Counted from the first letter of the stretch, positions 7,402 through 15,027 are shown. The stretch is DNA of 16,195 nt from Athalassotoga sp049965695 (GCF_049965695.1 NZ_JBMFWB010000029.1:1-16195); one strand, 5' to 3'. Notes: generated by a model not told the origin, from the sequence alone. A program made the numbers and translations.

Positions 7402-7839
7402 ATGCCAGATATGAAATTTTCTGTAACGGCAAAGTGTGAGAACCCGACGAAATTGGTCGTAAACACGTCTAAATTCAAGATTATAATCGATGAACCGCCA
7501 AATCTTGGTGGTACAGATGATGGACCAAATCCGGTTGAATATGTCCTCGCAGCTTTGGGTGGATGTTTAAATGTTGTCGGTCACCTTGTGGCAAAAGAAA
7601 TGGGAATGGAACTTAAGGGTCTTGAGATGACAATAGAAGGAGAAATGGATCCTTCTAAATTCATGGGGAAGCCAACAAAGGAAAGAACAGGATACAAAGA
7701 GATAAGGGTAAATCTCAAACCGGTTACGAGTGCCGATAAGGCAACCATCGATAAGTGGATTAAGGCCGTTGAAGACAGATGTCCTGTCAGTGACAACCTT
7801 AGAAATCCAACGCCTATTAAAATATCCGTTTTAAAATGA
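7402..7839 (+). CDS. OsmC/Ohr-family protein
   Basis: A 145-residue member of the OsmC/Ohr family, cytoplasmic proteins that in studied members reduce organic hydroperoxides with a pair of cysteines. The N-terminal strands are followed by GPNPVEYVLAALGGCLNVV (41-59), with Cys55 at the end of the central helix, and by EDRCPVSDNL (124-133) with Cys127; these are the two family cysteines. The ATG at 7402 is preferred over GTG at 7387 because GGAGGTG (7389-7395) is spaced 6 bases before it. It stands alone between the repeat block and a terminator. Substrate is not shown by the sequence; the YhfA-like branch has no settled role. Confidence 0.9.
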   Translation: MPDMKFSVTAKCENPTKLVVNTSKFKIIIDEPPNLGGTDDGPNPVEYVLAALGGCLNVVGHLVAKEMGMELKGLEMTIEGEMDPSKFMGKPTKERTGYKEIRVNLKPVTSADKATIDKWIKAVEDRCPVSDNLRNPTPIKISVLK

Positions 7840-7845
7840 TTAAAC

Positions 7846-7881
7846 AAAGATAAAACCGCTTTCGGGCGGTTTTATCTTTTA
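7846..7881 (+). terminator. intrinsic terminator after the OsmC-like gene
   Basis: Perfect 14-bp stem AAAGATAAAACCGC (7846-7859) and GCGGTTTTATCTTT (7866-7879) with loop TTTCGG. The U-rich part falls within the right arm. It lies 6 bases after the stop codon. Confidence 0.9.
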
Positions 7882-7941
7882 TGACCCACATCCTTAATGA
7901 TTTATTCAAAGATAGTATAAGTGAAAGACAAATCATGTCTG

Positions 7942-7947
7942 TATACT
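7942..7947 (+). promoter_or_regulatory. possible -10 element for the 7982-10907 operon
   Basis: TATACT, directly preceded by TG, in the gap after the osmC-like terminator. A TATAAG at 7916-7921 is an alternative. A promoter is expected here because the upstream terminator is strong. Confidence 0.3.
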
Positions 7948-7981
7948 TGAATTAAACGATCCATACAAGGCAGGTGTAACT

Positions 7982-8149
7982 ATGAAATTCAAAAACGTCG
8001 TTAACAATCCGAGGATCGTATCCCAGTTCGATCTTTTGAAGATGCTTCGCTTTAAAAATGATGAAGCGAAGGTTGAATTCATGAAACGTTCTCTTGAAGG
8101 ATGTTTTGATCAGAAGATAGATCAAAAAAATGGGCAATCCTCTAATTGA
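7982..8149 (+). CDS. 55-residue protein of unknown function
   Basis: A short gene beginning MKFKNVVNNPRIVSQFDLL, preceded by CAGGTG at a suitable distance from ATG 7982. It is polar and charged, with a probable helical middle (about residues 15-40), one Cys near residue 42 and no membrane segment or signal peptide. The last 20 bases overlap the start of the ABC-like ATPase at 8130, in another frame, and that gene has no strong ribosome site of its own. This suggests the two are made by coupled translation and may work together. I do not recognise a family; the codon style matches its neighbours, which supports it being real. Confidence 0.6.
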   Translation: MKFKNVVNNPRIVSQFDLLKMLRFKNDEAKVEFMKRSLEGCFDQKIDQKNGQSSN

Positions 8150-8852
8150 ATTTAGAAATTTTTCACTCAAGATCGATGGAAATTCCTTGCTTGAAGATAT
8201 TTCTTTAAAAGTTGAAGAAAAAAGCGTTGTACTCATTTATGGCCCGAGGAGTTCCGGTAAATCTGCGCTCCTCAGAAGTATTGTGCATTTGAATGAAGAA
8301 CTTTTTGATTCGCTTGATTTCAAAGGTGACATCTTTTTTCATGGTCAAAGCATAATAAATGCCGATAGAAAATTCTTAAGGCGTAAGATAGCCTACGTTG
8401 ATACCTCGTTCATAGAAAGTTTATCCTCTTTAACCGTTAACCAGATGATAACCCTTGTTAAGGGAAGAAATGTGGATTTATATTCGGATGAAATGGTGAA
8501 TTTGTTGAAACAACTCGGAGTTATAGATCTTTTGAAAGCGGGAATGCATACCTACGTTGAAGATCTTCATGGAAACACCAGGGTGCTTTTTTTGCTCATG
8601 TTGGCTATTTTAAGAGAACCGGAAGTTATAGCGCTTGATTGCATCGTGGATCATCTTGACGATGAAGCCGCTTTGAACGTTCAAAATGTCGTACTTTCTC
8701 TAAAGCAAAAGTACACTCTCATTCTTGCTACAAGAAAGATGCCCAATTTTTTGCCGATATCTGATAAAATTATCATGATGAAAAATGGTAAGATAGAATT
8801 TGAAGGCACAAAAAAAGAGATGGTTTTCAAATTTTCCAATTCAAACATCTAA
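8130..8852 (+). CDS. degenerate ABC-type ATPase-like protein
   Basis: A 240-residue protein with the outline of an ABC ATPase (nearest in style to PstB-like subunits): IEFRNFSLKIDGNSLLEDIS at the N-terminus, an intact Walker A GPRSSGKS (38-45), LRRKIAYVD (83-91), and MKNGKIEFEG (217-226). The rest of the catalytic set is missing. The Q-loop Gln position reads Asp91, the LSGGQ signature reads LHGNT (146-150), Walker B VIALD (166-170) is followed by Cys171 instead of the catalytic Glu, and the switch His is replaced in LATRKM (199-204). It may bind nucleotide but should hydrolyse it poorly if at all. No permease gene is nearby. It overlaps the 55-residue gene by 20 bases and ends 12 bases before mtaB. 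A regulatory or scaffold role is inference. Confidence 0.85.
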   Translation: MGNPLIEFRNFSLKIDGNSLLEDISLKVEEKSVVLIYGPRSSGKSALLRSIVHLNEELFDSLDFKGDIFFHGQSIINADRKFLRRKIAYVDTSFIESLSSLTVNQMITLVKGRNVDLYSDEMVNLLKQLGVIDLLKAGMHTYVEDLHGNTRVLFLLMLAILREPEVIALDCIVDHLDDEAALNVQNVVLSLKQKYTLILATRKMPNFLPISDKIIMMKNGKIEFEGTKKEMVFKFSNSNI

Positions 8853-8864
8853 AAGAGGTTAACG

Positions 8865-10067
8865 GTGAAGTACCATATTTACACCCTTGGATGTAAATTC
8901 AATCAATACGAAAGCGCAAAGATATCCGAATTGCTCGAAAGTATCGGATACGAAAGAACTGATTTCAAAGACGCCGATGTTGTTGTTGTCAACAGTTGCG
9001 CCGTGACATCCGAAGCAAAACGTCAATCGTTACAAATGGCAAGGCATTTTAAGCGTAATTCCAAAGCAAAGATAGTGCTTGCAGGCTGTGCCGTTCACGA
9101 TGGAGAAGTTCCGGATTTCGATCTTGTACTGGGAAACGGAGAAAAGATGAGGATCATCGAATATCTGGATAAAATCGGGAAAATAGAGTCACCTGCTTAT
9201 TTTCTCAACGACACTATGAACTATTCAATTTCGAAAAATCTCGATCGAACGCGCGGCTTTTTAAGTGTTGAAAATGGTTGCAATTGGGGATGTACCTATT
9301 GTGCCGTTCCACATTTCAGAGGCACAAAGATACGTTCAAAATCTCTCAGCGTAGTGCTTGATGAAGTACGTCATATGGTTGACTCTGGAATAAAAGAAAT
9401 CGTCGTAAGCGGAATAAATGTTGCACTTTACGATGACAACGGTTTAAAATTAAGAGATCTACTCGAGGCGATATCGAAAGTAGACGGAAAATTCAGAGTG
9501 AGACTTAGTTCAATAGATCCTCTTAATGCCATGACACTTGAAAACTTGTTTGAAAATGACGAAAAACTCTGTCATCATCTTCATCTATCCGTTCAAAGTG
9601 GATCTGACGCTGTGTTACGTGATATGGGGAGAAATTACACTGCCGACGATGTGATGAAAACCGTTCAAAGGTTCAGATCGATAGATCCTTTATTTGCATT
9701 TTCTGTCGATATCATAGCCGGTTTTCCAACGGAAAAGAACGAAGATTTCGATAAAACCGTCGAATTACTTTCAAATATAGATGTAATGAGAATACATGCA
9801 TTTCCATTTTCACCAAAAAACGAGACAAAGGCTTCCAAAATGAAAAACGGCGTTGATGATTTTACCAAAAAGATCAGAGTAAAATTGTTGAAATCTCTTT
9901 CAAATCATCTTGAGGAAAAGTTTAGAGAAAAATTAACGGGATCCAGCCAAAGAATTCTTGTCGAAGAAATCAAAGATGAATTTCGTGAAGGCTTCAACGA
10001 TTACTATCTCAAGTACAATTTCAGAAGCGATGCCAAAGTTGGAGATTTTGTTCAAATCGATGTCTGA
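8865..10067 (+). CDS. mtaB: tRNA t6A37 methylthiotransferase MtaB
   Basis: MtaB is a radical-SAM enzyme that adds a methylthio group to t6A at position 37 of ANN-decoding tRNAs. The 400-residue protein has the three UPF0004 cysteines Cys10, Cys45 and Cys75 that hold one 4Fe-4S cluster, and the radical SAM triad Cys139, Cys143, Cys146 in GCNWGCTYCAVPHFRG (138-153). The opening TLGCKFNQYES is the MtaB form, in contrast to MiaB or RimO. HLSVQSGSD and DIIAGFPTE are later radical SAM strands, and a TRAM-like RNA-binding domain occupies about 360-400. The start is GTG with GAGG just upstream. It sits 12 bases after the ABC-like gene and 12 bases before the aminotransferase, so all are probably one transcript. 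Confidence 0.93.
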   Translation: MKYHIYTLGCKFNQYESAKISELLESIGYERTDFKDADVVVVNSCAVTSEAKRQSLQMARHFKRNSKAKIVLAGCAVHDGEVPDFDLVLGNGEKMRIIEYLDKIGKIESPAYFLNDTMNYSISKNLDRTRGFLSVENGCNWGCTYCAVPHFRGTKIRSKSLSVVLDEVRHMVDSGIKEIVVSGINVALYDDNGLKLRDLLEAISKVDGKFRVRLSSIDPLNAMTLENLFENDEKLCHHLHLSVQSGSDAVLRDMGRNYTADDVMKTVQRFRSIDPLFAFSVDIIAGFPTEKNEDFDKTVELLSNIDVMRIHAFPFSPKNETKASKMKNGVDDFTKKIRVKLLKSLSNHLEEKFREKLTGSSQRILVEEIKDEFREGFNDYYLKYNFRSDAKVGDFVQIDV

Positions 10068-10079
10068 GGGGGTGTACGC

Positions 10080-10907
10080 ATGAGAATATACTTTGATTCG
10101 AAATGGCACGATGAAGAAGTGCTTATAAGTGTCATGGATCGCGGATTCATGTACGGAGAAGGAGTTTACGAGAGTTTAAGAACCTACAATGGTTCACTTT
10201 TTGCTCCTCAAAAACATTTCAATCGTTTTAAAAGGTCATCCCAGATTTTGGGAATACCTTTAAAAATGGATTTTGAGGAATTCAAGTCTATCCTTCTCGA
10301 TGGAATAAGAGATGTAAAAGAAGACTGTACCATAAGAGTCGTTCTGACAAACGGTGATGGTAAGAAACCCCTTTTTCTTGCCTATATCATGGAGTTGCAG
10401 GCCCCGCCTTCAGACATTTACACGTACGGAGTGGACATCGGCATATCAAAGTTGAGAAAGATGGATGAATCATCTCTTCCTTCTGCCCTTAAAACCACCT
10501 CTCATGCCAATTTGATGATCGCTCGACAGGGAAAAGAAAATTTTTACGAAGTTTTGATGTTAAACAGCCGTGGCTTTGTGGCCGAAGGATTCATGAGTAA
10601 CCTTTTTCTCGTCGAAAATAACACGCTTGTCACGCCATCGATTGAGACTGGCATATTGGATGGAATAACAAGAGAAGTTGTTATAGATCTTGCAAAATCG
10701 CTCGAGATAAGAATTGACGAAAGACTTGTCAATGTAGATGAACTTTTTAACTGCTCTGAATGCTTTTTGACAAGAACAAGTGCCGGCATAATACCGGTCA
10801 GAAAAATAGAGAATCGTTCTGTTTTTCAAGACGAACCTGGAATTATTACCCAACTTTTGATTGAAAATTTTAAACCTTACATATTTCAAAGATCGGATTT
10901 ATGGTGA
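10080..10907 (+). CDS. class IV PLP-dependent aminotransferase (branched-chain / D-amino acid / ADC lyase family)
   Basis: A 275-residue fold type IV PLP enzyme. Visible features are MDRGFMYGEGVYESLRTYNG (19-38), the Schiff-base lysine Lys138 in ALKTTSHANLMIAR (136-149), Glu169 in FVAEGFMSN (166-174) that contacts the PLP pyridine nitrogen, the phosphate-binding GILDGITRE (191-199), and the C-terminal TRTSAGIIPV loop. The family holds branched-chain aminotransferase (IlvE), D-amino acid aminotransferase and aminodeoxychorismate lyase (PabC), and by eye these cannot be told apart safely. The length is nearer the D-amino acid aminotransferase/PabC range than the roughly 300 of IlvE. GGGGGTG stands before the ATG. 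It is the last gene of its operon; I see no clear terminator after it. Confidence 0.88.
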   Translation: MRIYFDSKWHDEEVLISVMDRGFMYGEGVYESLRTYNGSLFAPQKHFNRFKRSSQILGIPLKMDFEEFKSILLDGIRDVKEDCTIRVVLTNGDGKKPLFLAYIMELQAPPSDIYTYGVDIGISKLRKMDESSLPSALKTTSHANLMIARQGKENFYEVLMLNSRGFVAEGFMSNLFLVENNTLVTPSIETGILDGITREVVIDLAKSLEIRIDERLVNVDELFNCSECFLTRTSAGIIPVRKIENRSVFQDEPGIITQLLIENFKPYIFQRSDLW

Positions 10908-11013
10908 TTAAATAACCAAAAAATGCCTAATTTACCTGAAAAATAGCCGTTAGAGACACTTAAAGACTTTTATTATATCTTTTCTTTTGCTATTTCATTT
11001 TTCCTTTGATTTG

Positions 11014-11022
11014 TGTCATAAT
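11014..11022 (+). promoter_or_regulatory. extended -10 promoter of the yicC-coaBC operon
   Basis: TGTCATAAT is an extended -10 (TG-n-CATAAT). The start site would be near 11029, making the leader only about 13 bases, with GAGGGTGA (11029-11036) before the TTG at 11042. The -35 region is weak. The preceding 10908-11013 is AT-rich with no hairpin I can support. Confidence 0.4.
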
Positions 11023-11041
11023 ACATGAGAGGGTGATTTGT

Positions 11042-11914
11042 TTGAAGAGCATGACGGGATACTCGAAAGTAAATAAAAACATAAACGACGTGTTTTACAC
11101 CGTGGAAATGAAAGGAGTTAATCACAAGTATCTTAACATCTCCTTTTTTCTTCCTTACCTTTTTTCTTCCTTTGAGGCAAGATCTCTTCCCATAGTTCAA
11201 TCGGAGATCAAAAGGGGAAGCATTTCCATAAAAATAGACATAAGGGGAAATTTTGAATCCAGTCTCGTCATACCGGATCTTGAACTTGCAAAGTCTTATT
11301 TCAAAGCGTTTAAGGAGATAGAAAGAGAAATAGGAGTGGAACTGAGACTCGATCTGGGACAATTACTTGAGATAAAGGATATTTTCAAGATGTCTCTTGA
11401 CATTCAAACCGAAGACAAAATATGGGAAGGATTTCAAACTGTGTTGACTGAAGCCATCGAAAATTACAACAAAAGCAGAGAAGCAGAAGGAGAAAAATTA
11501 AGGGTATACCTCGAAGATCAGATGGTTAGTCTTGATGAAATAATGAAAAAGATGAACACATACGAATCTCAAAACAGAGAAAAATACAAAGAGATGATCC
11601 TTCAAAGTTTAAAAGATAATTTTTCAGAAATACAGATGGATCCTCAAAGAATAGAACAAGAGGTTATCATGACAATTCAGAGGGCTGACATAGGCGAAGA
11701 AATATCGAGGGTATTCGTTCACATGTCCAGGGCTCGAGAGTTGATGAAATCAAAAGCGGATGTCGGAAGCGAACTTGATTTTATCTTTCAGGAAATAGGT
11801 AGAGAAATTAACACGCTCTCGGCCAAATCTAAGATTCCTGAAGTTTTAAGTCTTGTTGTGGAATCCAAAACCATTGTCAAAAAATTAAGGGAACAGGTTC
11901 AAAATATCGAATAA
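11042..11914 (+). CDS. yicC: YicC/YloC-family endoribonuclease
   Basis: Members of the YicC/YloC family have been shown to be endoribonucleases in E. coli and B. subtilis, with roles in small RNA turnover. The TTG at 11042 gives MKSMTGYSK, the family's near-invariant opening, and follows GAGGGTGA by 6 bases; a longer frame from ATG 11006 is rejected as it starts upstream of the promoter. The 290-residue protein has the N-terminal YicC domain (VEMKGVNHKYLNI, IKRGSISIKIDI) and the C-terminal DUF1732 domain, with IGEEISRVFVHMSRARELM, ELDFIFQEIGREINTLSAK and the closing KLREQVQNIE. It leads the operon, which then encodes a DNA-binding regulator, Gmk, the omega subunit and CoaBC, an order shared by many bacteria. 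Confidence 0.94.
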   Translation: MKSMTGYSKVNKNINDVFYTVEMKGVNHKYLNISFFLPYLFSSFEARSLPIVQSEIKRGSISIKIDIRGNFESSLVIPDLELAKSYFKAFKEIEREIGVELRLDLGQLLEIKDIFKMSLDIQTEDKIWEGFQTVLTEAIENYNKSREAEGEKLRVYLEDQMVSLDEIMKKMNTYESQNREKYKEMILQSLKDNFSEIQMDPQRIEQEVIMTIQRADIGEEISRVFVHMSRARELMKSKADVGSELDFIFQEIGREINTLSAKSKIPEVLSLVVESKTIVKKLREQVQNIE

Positions 11915-11934
11915 GAAGTACGGAGGGAGGAAGT

Positions 11935-12240
11935 ATGTACGGGCTTATAAACATAGGATTTGGAAACGTTGTAATAGGAGATAGGGTTATAGTGATCGTT
12001 AACCCGGAGTCTGCACCTCTGAAGCGTCTTAAGGATGGAGCAAAAGACGATGGGAAACTCATAGATGCGACTTATGGCAGAAGAACAAGGTCTATTCTCA
12101 TCACCGACAGTAATCATGTCATATTGAGTGCTATACAACCAGAAACGATATCTGAAAGGTTTCAATCTTCGTTCCAGGAAATGAAAGAAGTCATGGAACA
12201 AACTCCCGAAAACAAGGCAAAAAGCAAAGCAAAGTCATGA
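11935..12240 (+). CDS. remA: RemA-family DNA-binding regulator (DUF370)
   Basis: RemA proteins are small oligomeric DNA-binding regulators, first studied as activators of biofilm matrix genes in B. subtilis. The first 70 or so residues match the family: LINIGFGNVVIGDRVIVIVN (4-23), PESAPLKRLK, and ATYGRRTRSILITDSNHVIL (45-64), whose arginines lie in the DNA-binding face. At 101 residues it is a little longer than the usual 85-95 because of a Lys/Ser-rich tail ending KAKSKAKS. GGAGGGAGGAAGT is a strong ribosome site. It is placed between yicC and gmk, the widely conserved position. The regulated genes cannot be told from this window. Confidence 0.92.
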   Translation: MYGLINIGFGNVVIGDRVIVIVNPESAPLKRLKDGAKDDGKLIDATYGRRTRSILITDSNHVILSAIQPETISERFQSSFQEMKEVMEQTPENKAKSKAKS

Positions 12241-12863
12241 AGGGAATGCTTTTTGTGATGAGTGGCCCTTCAGGGGCCGGTAAAACTACAATAGTTAAAG
12301 CCGTAATGTCTGAATTGGAAGGAATAGAATTCTCAGTGTCTTACACGACAAGGCCGAGAAGAGAAGACGAAGTTGATGGCGTGGATTATTTTTTTGTTGA
12401 TGAAAAAACCTTTAAATCTTTGATCGAAAAGGGAGAATTTCTTGAATGGGCTGAAGTTCACGATCATCTTTACGGTACATCCAGAAGTTTTGTCGAATCT
12501 CGTCTGAATAATGGCATTAACATGCTTTTGGACGTTGATGTGAAAGGAGCCTTGAACGTCAAGAAAATTTTTAAAGACGGTGTTTTCATATTCGTGGCTC
12601 CGCCATCTTTCAAAGAATTAAAAGATAGGCTGGTAAAGCGTCATACGGAAGATCCGAATAACCTTGAAAAAAGAATAGAAGACGCCAAATTCGAACTTTC
12701 TCAAATATCAAAGTTTGATTATCTTATAGTCAACACGGATATTTCTGCATCAGTTAAGCAACTTGAATCTATAATCATATCCGAACAGTTGAAAGTTTCG
12801 AGACTTGGCGAATTCGTTGGAAAGTACAATTTTTACAAGTCAAAGGATGGTGTGGATCTGTGA
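12237..12863 (+). CDS. gmk: guanylate kinase
   Basis: Gmk phosphorylates GMP (and dGMP) to GDP with ATP, on the path to GTP and (p)ppGpp. The 208-residue protein has the P-loop SGPSGAGKTT (9-18), the GMP-binding block SYTTRPRREDEVDGVDYFFV (35-54), EWAEVHDHLYGTS, the central LDVDVKGA strand, and the lid region near KDRLVKRH. Its ATG overlaps the remA stop (ATGA) and no Shine-Dalgarno is visible in the A-rich sequence before it, so translation probably depends on remA. The GTG of rpoZ overlaps its own stop. Length and motifs are normal. Confidence 0.96.
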   Translation: MKGMLFVMSGPSGAGKTTIVKAVMSELEGIEFSVSYTTRPRREDEVDGVDYFFVDEKTFKSLIEKGEFLEWAEVHDHLYGTSRSFVESRLNNGINMLLDVDVKGALNVKKIFKDGVFIFVAPPSFKELKDRLVKRHTEDPNNLEKRIEDAKFELSQISKFDYLIVNTDISASVKQLESIIISEQLKVSRLGEFVGKYNFYKSKDGVDL

Positions 12864-13099
12864 AAGATAAACTTTACGAAGTTTTGATGAACAGATACGG
12901 TAACAAATATGCAATAGCCATGGCCGTTGCGAAAAGGGCTGAATCCCTTAACGAACTTTCAAAGCCGATGGTGAAAACGGAAGATTCAAATCTCGTAACG
13001 ATTGCACTTGAAGAAATGAGAGTAGGATACGTCGAAATAAAGAACGCTGAAATGTTAAAAGTGCTTGTTGCAAACGTGAAAACGGCCAAGAAAAAATGA
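12860..13099 (+). CDS. rpoZ: RNA polymerase omega subunit
   Basis: The omega subunit helps fold and hold the beta' subunit of RNA polymerase. The 79-residue protein shows the family pattern: NRYGNKYAIAMAVAKRAESL (11-30) is the conserved core helix (usually RYxLV..AAKRARQL), then a short acidic linker, VTIALEEMRVGYV (46-58) and a lysine-rich end. The start is GTG, overlapping the gmk TGA (GTGA), with AAGGATGG inside gmk as ribosome site. Its own stop overlaps the coaBC ATG. The gmk-rpoZ-coaBC order is itself strong evidence for this small protein. Confidence 0.93.
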   Translation: MKDKLYEVLMNRYGNKYAIAMAVAKRAESLNELSKPMVKTEDSNLVTIALEEMRVGYVEIKNAEMLKVLVANVKTAKKK

Positions 13100-14280
13100 A
13101 GGTACTTTTGGCTGTCACCGGCGGGATAGCAGCCTACAAGGCTGTAGAACTTGTCAGCATTTTGAGAAAAAGGAAAGACGAGATCAAAGTTTTGATGACC
13201 GAAAGTGCGACGAAATTCATTTCGCCGCTAACTTTTTCTGCAGTCGGCAACACCGAAGTTTACACAAATGAATTTGACTACACTGGCTTGATATCCCACA
13301 CTGGATTGTCTGCATGGGCTGAGATCATGGTTATAGCGCCTGCGACTGCGAATACGATTGCAAAAATTGCGAATGGCATAGCGGACAACATCGTAACCGC
13401 AAGTGCACTTGCCTTCAAGGGACCCAAGATCGTCGTTCCGGCAATGAACGTCAGAATGTACGAAAATCCGGTTACACAGGACAACATTCAAAAATTACTC
13501 AATTACGGCTGGACGATAGTCGATCCCGAGAGTGGTCATCTTGCTGATGGAGAAGAAGGAAAGGGAAGATATCCCGACAACGCTAAGATCGTCTTTGAAA
13601 TAGAAAGTCTTCTTACAAGAAAAGATATGGGTGGCCTAAGAGTGCTTGTCACCGCAGGGCCAACAAGAGAGGCAATAGATCCGGTAAGGTATATTTCAAA
13701 CAGATCTTCCGGAAAGATGGGATACGAAATAGCCAAAATGGCCGCGATTCGAGGCGCACAGGTAGATCTTGTTTCAGGGCCTGTGAACATACCGGCTCCT
13801 TTCAAAGTCAAAAGGTACGAGGTTGAAAGTGTTCAAGAAATGGCCGAAAAAGTACTTGGCCTTTTGGAAAATGAAGACGTTGTGATAATGGCCGCGGCAG
13901 TCTCAGATTACAAAGTCGAGCGAGTATCAGATCAAAAGATAAAGAAAATCAACGAAGAACTCAATTTGAAACTTATCAAGACGACTGACATACTGCTTGA
14001 AATTTCCAAAAGAAGAAGATCAAATCAATTTGTGGTTGGATTTGCCGCAGAAACTCAAAACCTCGTTGAAAACGCCAAACACAAATTTGAATCAAAATCA
14101 CTTGACATGATAGTTGCAAACGATGTTTCCAGAAAGGATATAGGTTTTGAATCTGATTACGATGAAGTTTTCATCATTTCAAAAACCTCTGATCCTGTTC
14201 ATGTTGAAAGAATGACAAAAAGGGAAATTGCAAATTTGTTGCTTGACATGGTTGTAACACAAAAAGGCGAAAAAATTTAA
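13096..14280 (+). CDS. coaBC: CoaBC: phosphopantothenoylcysteine decarboxylase / phosphopantothenate-cysteine ligase
   Basis: A bifunctional coenzyme A enzyme: the C-terminal CoaB half joins 4'-phosphopantothenate to cysteine with CTP, and the N-terminal FMN-dependent CoaC half decarboxylates the product to 4'-phosphopantetheine. The 394 residues include GGIAAYK (9-15), His68 in LISHTGLSAWAE (the E. coli His75 place), the APATANT motif (81-87), PAMN (115-118), then GPTREAIDPVRYISNRSSGKMG (split at about 188-209) and MAAAVSDY of CoaB. The odd point is LADGEEGKGR (149-158): the catalytic Cys158 of E. coli maps to Asp151, and the whole protein has no cysteine. The ATG overlaps the rpoZ stop. The ligase half looks normal. 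Confidence 0.94.
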   Translation: MKVLLAVTGGIAAYKAVELVSILRKRKDEIKVLMTESATKFISPLTFSAVGNTEVYTNEFDYTGLISHTGLSAWAEIMVIAPATANTIAKIANGIADNIVTASALAFKGPKIVVPAMNVRMYENPVTQDNIQKLLNYGWTIVDPESGHLADGEEGKGRYPDNAKIVFEIESLLTRKDMGGLRVLVTAGPTREAIDPVRYISNRSSGKMGYEIAKMAAIRGAQVDLVSGPVNIPAPFKVKRYEVESVQEMAEKVLGLLENEDVVIMAAAVSDYKVERVSDQKIKKINEELNLKLIKTTDILLEISKRRRSNQFVVGFAAETQNLVENAKHKFESKSLDMIVANDVSRKDIGFESDYDEVFIISKTSDPVHVERMTKREIANLLLDMVVTQKGEKI

Positions 14281-14300
14281 ACACAAATACTCGATACATA

Positions 14301-14309
14301 TGGTATTAT
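14301..14309 (+). promoter_or_regulatory. extended -10 promoter of pdo-trxB
   Basis: TGGTATTAT, preceded by TA, repeats the form of the era and purB promoters. The start site would be near 14316, inside a small inverted repeat TACCC-GAATA-GGGTA (14315-14329). This repeat could be an operator or a leader hairpin just before the GGAGGTG at 14334-14340. Confidence 0.5.
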
Positions 14310-14347
14310 ATTCATACCCGAATAGGGTAATTTGGAGGTGAATTTTA

Positions 14348-15019
14348 ATGGCAGCATTACTTTCAGAAGAGGACAGGAAATATCTTGTCGATCTATTTGA
14401 GAAGGAATTAAAAGGAGAGGTTAAGATACTCTTTTTTGGAAGTAAAAAGAAAGAAGAGTGCGAATATTGTGATCTTACAGAACAGATATTGCAAGAATTG
14501 GCTGAAACGAGTAACAAGATAACGATTGAAAGCCATGATTTTGATGATGAAGAAGCACTCGCAAAAAAGTACAACGTGGAAATGGTACCGGCAATTTTGA
14601 TGCTTGATTCTGCCGATAAGGATATGAGGATAAAATACTATGGAATACCGTCCGGTTACGAATTCTCATCCCTGATAGAAGACGTTGTTGCAACTTCTAA
14701 AAATGGTACGGTTGAACTTTCACCTGATACGATCAAGAAACTTGAAGATATCAAAGAACCTTTGAAATTACAGGTGTTTGTCACTCCGACGTGTCCGTAC
14801 TGTCCAAAGGCTGTTTTGATGGCACACAAACTTGCCATGCAATCGCCTAAAATAACCGGTGAAATGATAGAAGCAAATGAATTTCCAGATCTTTCAATGC
14901 AATACAACGTTTCTTCAGTTCCACATATAATAATAAACGAAGGTGAAGGCGAGTTCGTGGGAGCATTGCCGGAAGATGCCTTTGTTGAGCAGGTAATAAA
15001 TGCTCTAAAAGGAGTTTGA
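14348..15019 (+). CDS. pdo: protein disulfide oxidoreductase (two thioredoxin folds, glutaredoxin-like)
   Basis: A 223-residue PDO-type protein, typical of thermophilic archaea and bacteria, where it forms or reshuffles disulfides in cytoplasmic proteins. It is two thioredoxin-fold units in tandem. The first has the redox motif CEYC (38-41) and its cis-proline in EMVPAIL (78-84); the second has CPYC (149-152) and SVPHIII near residue 190. No signal peptide is present, so it is cytoplasmic. The ATG follows GGAGGTG by 7 bases. trxB follows at once, so the thioredoxin reductase is likely its electron donor. Confidence 0.93.
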   Translation: MAALLSEEDRKYLVDLFEKELKGEVKILFFGSKKKEECEYCDLTEQILQELAETSNKITIESHDFDDEEALAKKYNVEMVPAILMLDSADKDMRIKYYGIPSGYEFSSLIEDVVATSKNGTVELSPDTIKKLEDIKEPLKLQVFVTPTCPYCPKAVLMAHKLAMQSPKITGEMIEANEFPDLSMQYNVSSVPHIIINEGEGEFVGALPEDAFVEQVINALKGV

Positions 15020-15027
15020 TAGATAAA

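Noticed and set aside
11006..11041. Longer yicC from ATG 11006
   Set aside because: It would begin upstream of the extended -10 at 11014, and YicC proteins open with MKSMTGY, which the TTG at 11042 gives.
10973..11362. 129-residue minus-strand frame over the yicC start
   Set aside because: It is antisense to yicC, and no start signal or family is recognisable.
14179..14574. 131-residue minus-strand frame over the coaBC-pdo gap
   Set aside because: It is antisense to two confirmed genes and to the pdo promoter, and its composition (Ser/Phe/Cys-rich) is that of a shadow frame.
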